Shown piece after piece: positions 15,514-16,276 of a stretch of DNA of 16,276 nt. Location of the stretch: assembly GCA_003695215.1 (NCBI GenBank), contig RFIM01000136.1, positions 1 to 16,276 on the forward strand. The letters are read 5' to 3'. This DNA is from Chloroflexota bacterium (GTDB taxonomy: Bacteria > Chloroflexota > Anaerolineae > Aggregatilineales > UBA2796). The notes under the pieces are model-generated. The model worked only from the letters and a program-made list of their open reading frames with translations, had not been told where the DNA came from and did no database searches. Each line of letters opens with the position of its first letter. Positions within the stretch are counted from its first letter, which is position 1. A program made the position numbers and the translations under genes.

Positions 15514-15648
15514 AGGTCTCGCTCCACCTCTAAGAGAGACTTCACTGTTGATAAAGCGTAGCACAGATGAATCGGAAAGGCGTTAGAGAGTTCTGAGAAA
15601 TGCATCTGTGAAGTTCGCCAGGCGCCACTCTGTGAGAGACATGGCGCG
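15514..15648 (-). promoter_or_regulatory. htrA upstream region
   Basis: This 135-base gap separates the GH20-type gene from htrA. It holds the htrA ribosome binding site (15519-15529 region, minus strand) and no gene. An 8-bp inverted repeat, CACAGATG at 15562-15569 and CATCTGTG at 15603-15610, and several AGAGAG-type repeats are present. I could not find a convincing -35/-10 pair, so a separate htrA promoter is likely from position but not shown. Confidence 0.3.
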
Positions 15649-16276
15649 TCAATGGCGCTCATATTCGGCTAGCAGGCGCGCCATGCGCGTCATGCTATCG
15701 CCAAGGCCGCCGACGCGGCTGCGCTGCAGCCAGTTTGCTGCAAATTCGCCCATCAATGGGCGCAACTCATCTGCTAGCGCTGCTTCGCTGTAGGCCGAAT
15801 CGTCTTTGGCTTTCAGCAGCCGCTTGCAACCATGCAGCCACAGGCCTATGGCGGTCTGATACTCGCGCAGGACGTACGGATCGGCCGGTTTGGTGCTGTG
15901 CAGCTGCGCTGCCAAGTTCTCCATGTGTGCCATAGCAGCGCGCACTTCCTCAGGCGCGTAGCTCACAGGCTCACGCCACAATAACTTACCTTGGCGGATC
16001 TCTGAGAGCGGCGCGAACAAGGCGCGCACCATCAATGCGCTGTTGCGATGCGGCGCGTTGACCAAGCGATAGGCGTCGCCAATCTCTAAGGCCAACGGCC
16101 CGAGCTTGCCGCTTGAGTCCTGGAAGGCGAACAGGCTCAGCAAAGCGCCGAGATCGCAATCCTTGTTCGCCTGATACGCCCATGAGAGCGCCGCGCCATA
16201 AGCGAAGCCTGCATAGCTAACCATTGGCGGCTGCCAATGCCCGAAATCGCCCCAATCGGTGATCAAATAGCCGCGC
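15649..16276 (-). CDS. C-terminal part of a probable GH20-type glycoside hydrolase (5' truncated)
   Basis: The frame is open from the window edge (first complete codon at 16275) to a stop at 15649, about 209 residues. The start seen inside the window (a TTG at 16266) is not needed; the gene surely begins outside. The first residues, RGYLITDWGDFGHWQPPMVS, resemble the late part of the GH20 barrel, in which a Trp-Gly-Asp segment lines the sugar pocket, followed by YAGFAYGAALSW, also typical. The remaining 150 residues are mostly helical, as in the C-terminal helical extension of such enzymes. GH20 members remove terminal N-acetylhexosamine from chitin fragments, glycans or peptidoglycan. The key catalytic Asp-Glu pair would lie upstream, so activity cannot be judged. 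Confidence 0.65.
   Translation of the reverse strand, partial: RGYLITDWGDFGHWQPPMVSYAGFAYGAALSWAYQANKDCDLGALLSLFAFQDSSGKLGPLALEIGDAYRLVNAPHRNSALMVRALFAPLSEIRQGKLLWREPVSYAPEEVRAAMAHMENLAAQLHSTKPADPYVLREYQTAIGLWLHGCKRLLKAKDDSAYSEAALADELRPLMGEFAANWLQRSRVGGLGDSMTRMARLLAEYERH

Overview
The window looks like a chromosomal segment from a Chloroflexota bacterium, probably of the Anaerolineae/Caldilineae type. This is an inference from moderately high GC, a secreted protein with a long Pro/Thr-rich stalk of the kind common in that phylum, and the general character of the MreD/PBP2 pair. No RNA gene is present to confirm taxonomy. I saw no tRNA, rRNA, CRISPR array, transposase or integrase. Coding density is high and no gene-free stretch exceeds 300 bases; the longest gaps (about 135 to 158 bases) hold promoter-like signals.

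Layout. (1) Bases 1-2877, plus strand: end of a cell-shape/elongation cluster, with mreD overlapping mrdA (PBP2, the elongasome transpeptidase) by four bases. (2) Bases 2904-4844, minus strand, convergent with mrdA: a glutamine-hydrolysing asparagine synthetase with its own promoter and an operator-like dyad. An 11-bp hairpin lies between the two convergent genes. (3) Bases 5003-12700, minus strand: a tightly packed seven-gene run, transcribed from 12700 down to 5003. In order it encodes a secreted Pro/Thr-rich protein, a two-helix membrane protein, a xanthine-dehydrogenase-family molybdopterin subunit, YqeB, an 87-residue two-helix membrane protein, a YqeC-MocA fusion, and an ArsB/NhaD/SLC13-type permease. 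YqeB, YqeC and MocA are the accessory set linked to molybdenum hydroxylases that carry a labile selenium atom, so the block reads as a self-contained molybdenum (possibly selenium-dependent) hydroxylase operon. The 2Fe-2S and FAD partner subunits are missing from the window. (4) Bases 12856-14296, plus strand: an M20 metallopeptidase and a small two-helix membrane protein, diverging from block 3. (5) Bases 14356-15513, minus strand: a membrane-anchored HtrA/DegP-type serine protease with a PDZ domain, separated from block 4 by a 26-bp perfect palindrome that acts as a terminator. (6) Bases 15649-16276, minus strand: the 3' part of a probable GH20-type glycoside hydrolase that runs off the window.

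The most unusual part is block 3. It has an orphan catalytic subunit, a fusion of two maturation factors, a small membrane protein wedged between maturation genes with overlapping or near-abutting junctions, and a permease in the same transcription unit. The other genes belong to recognisable families.
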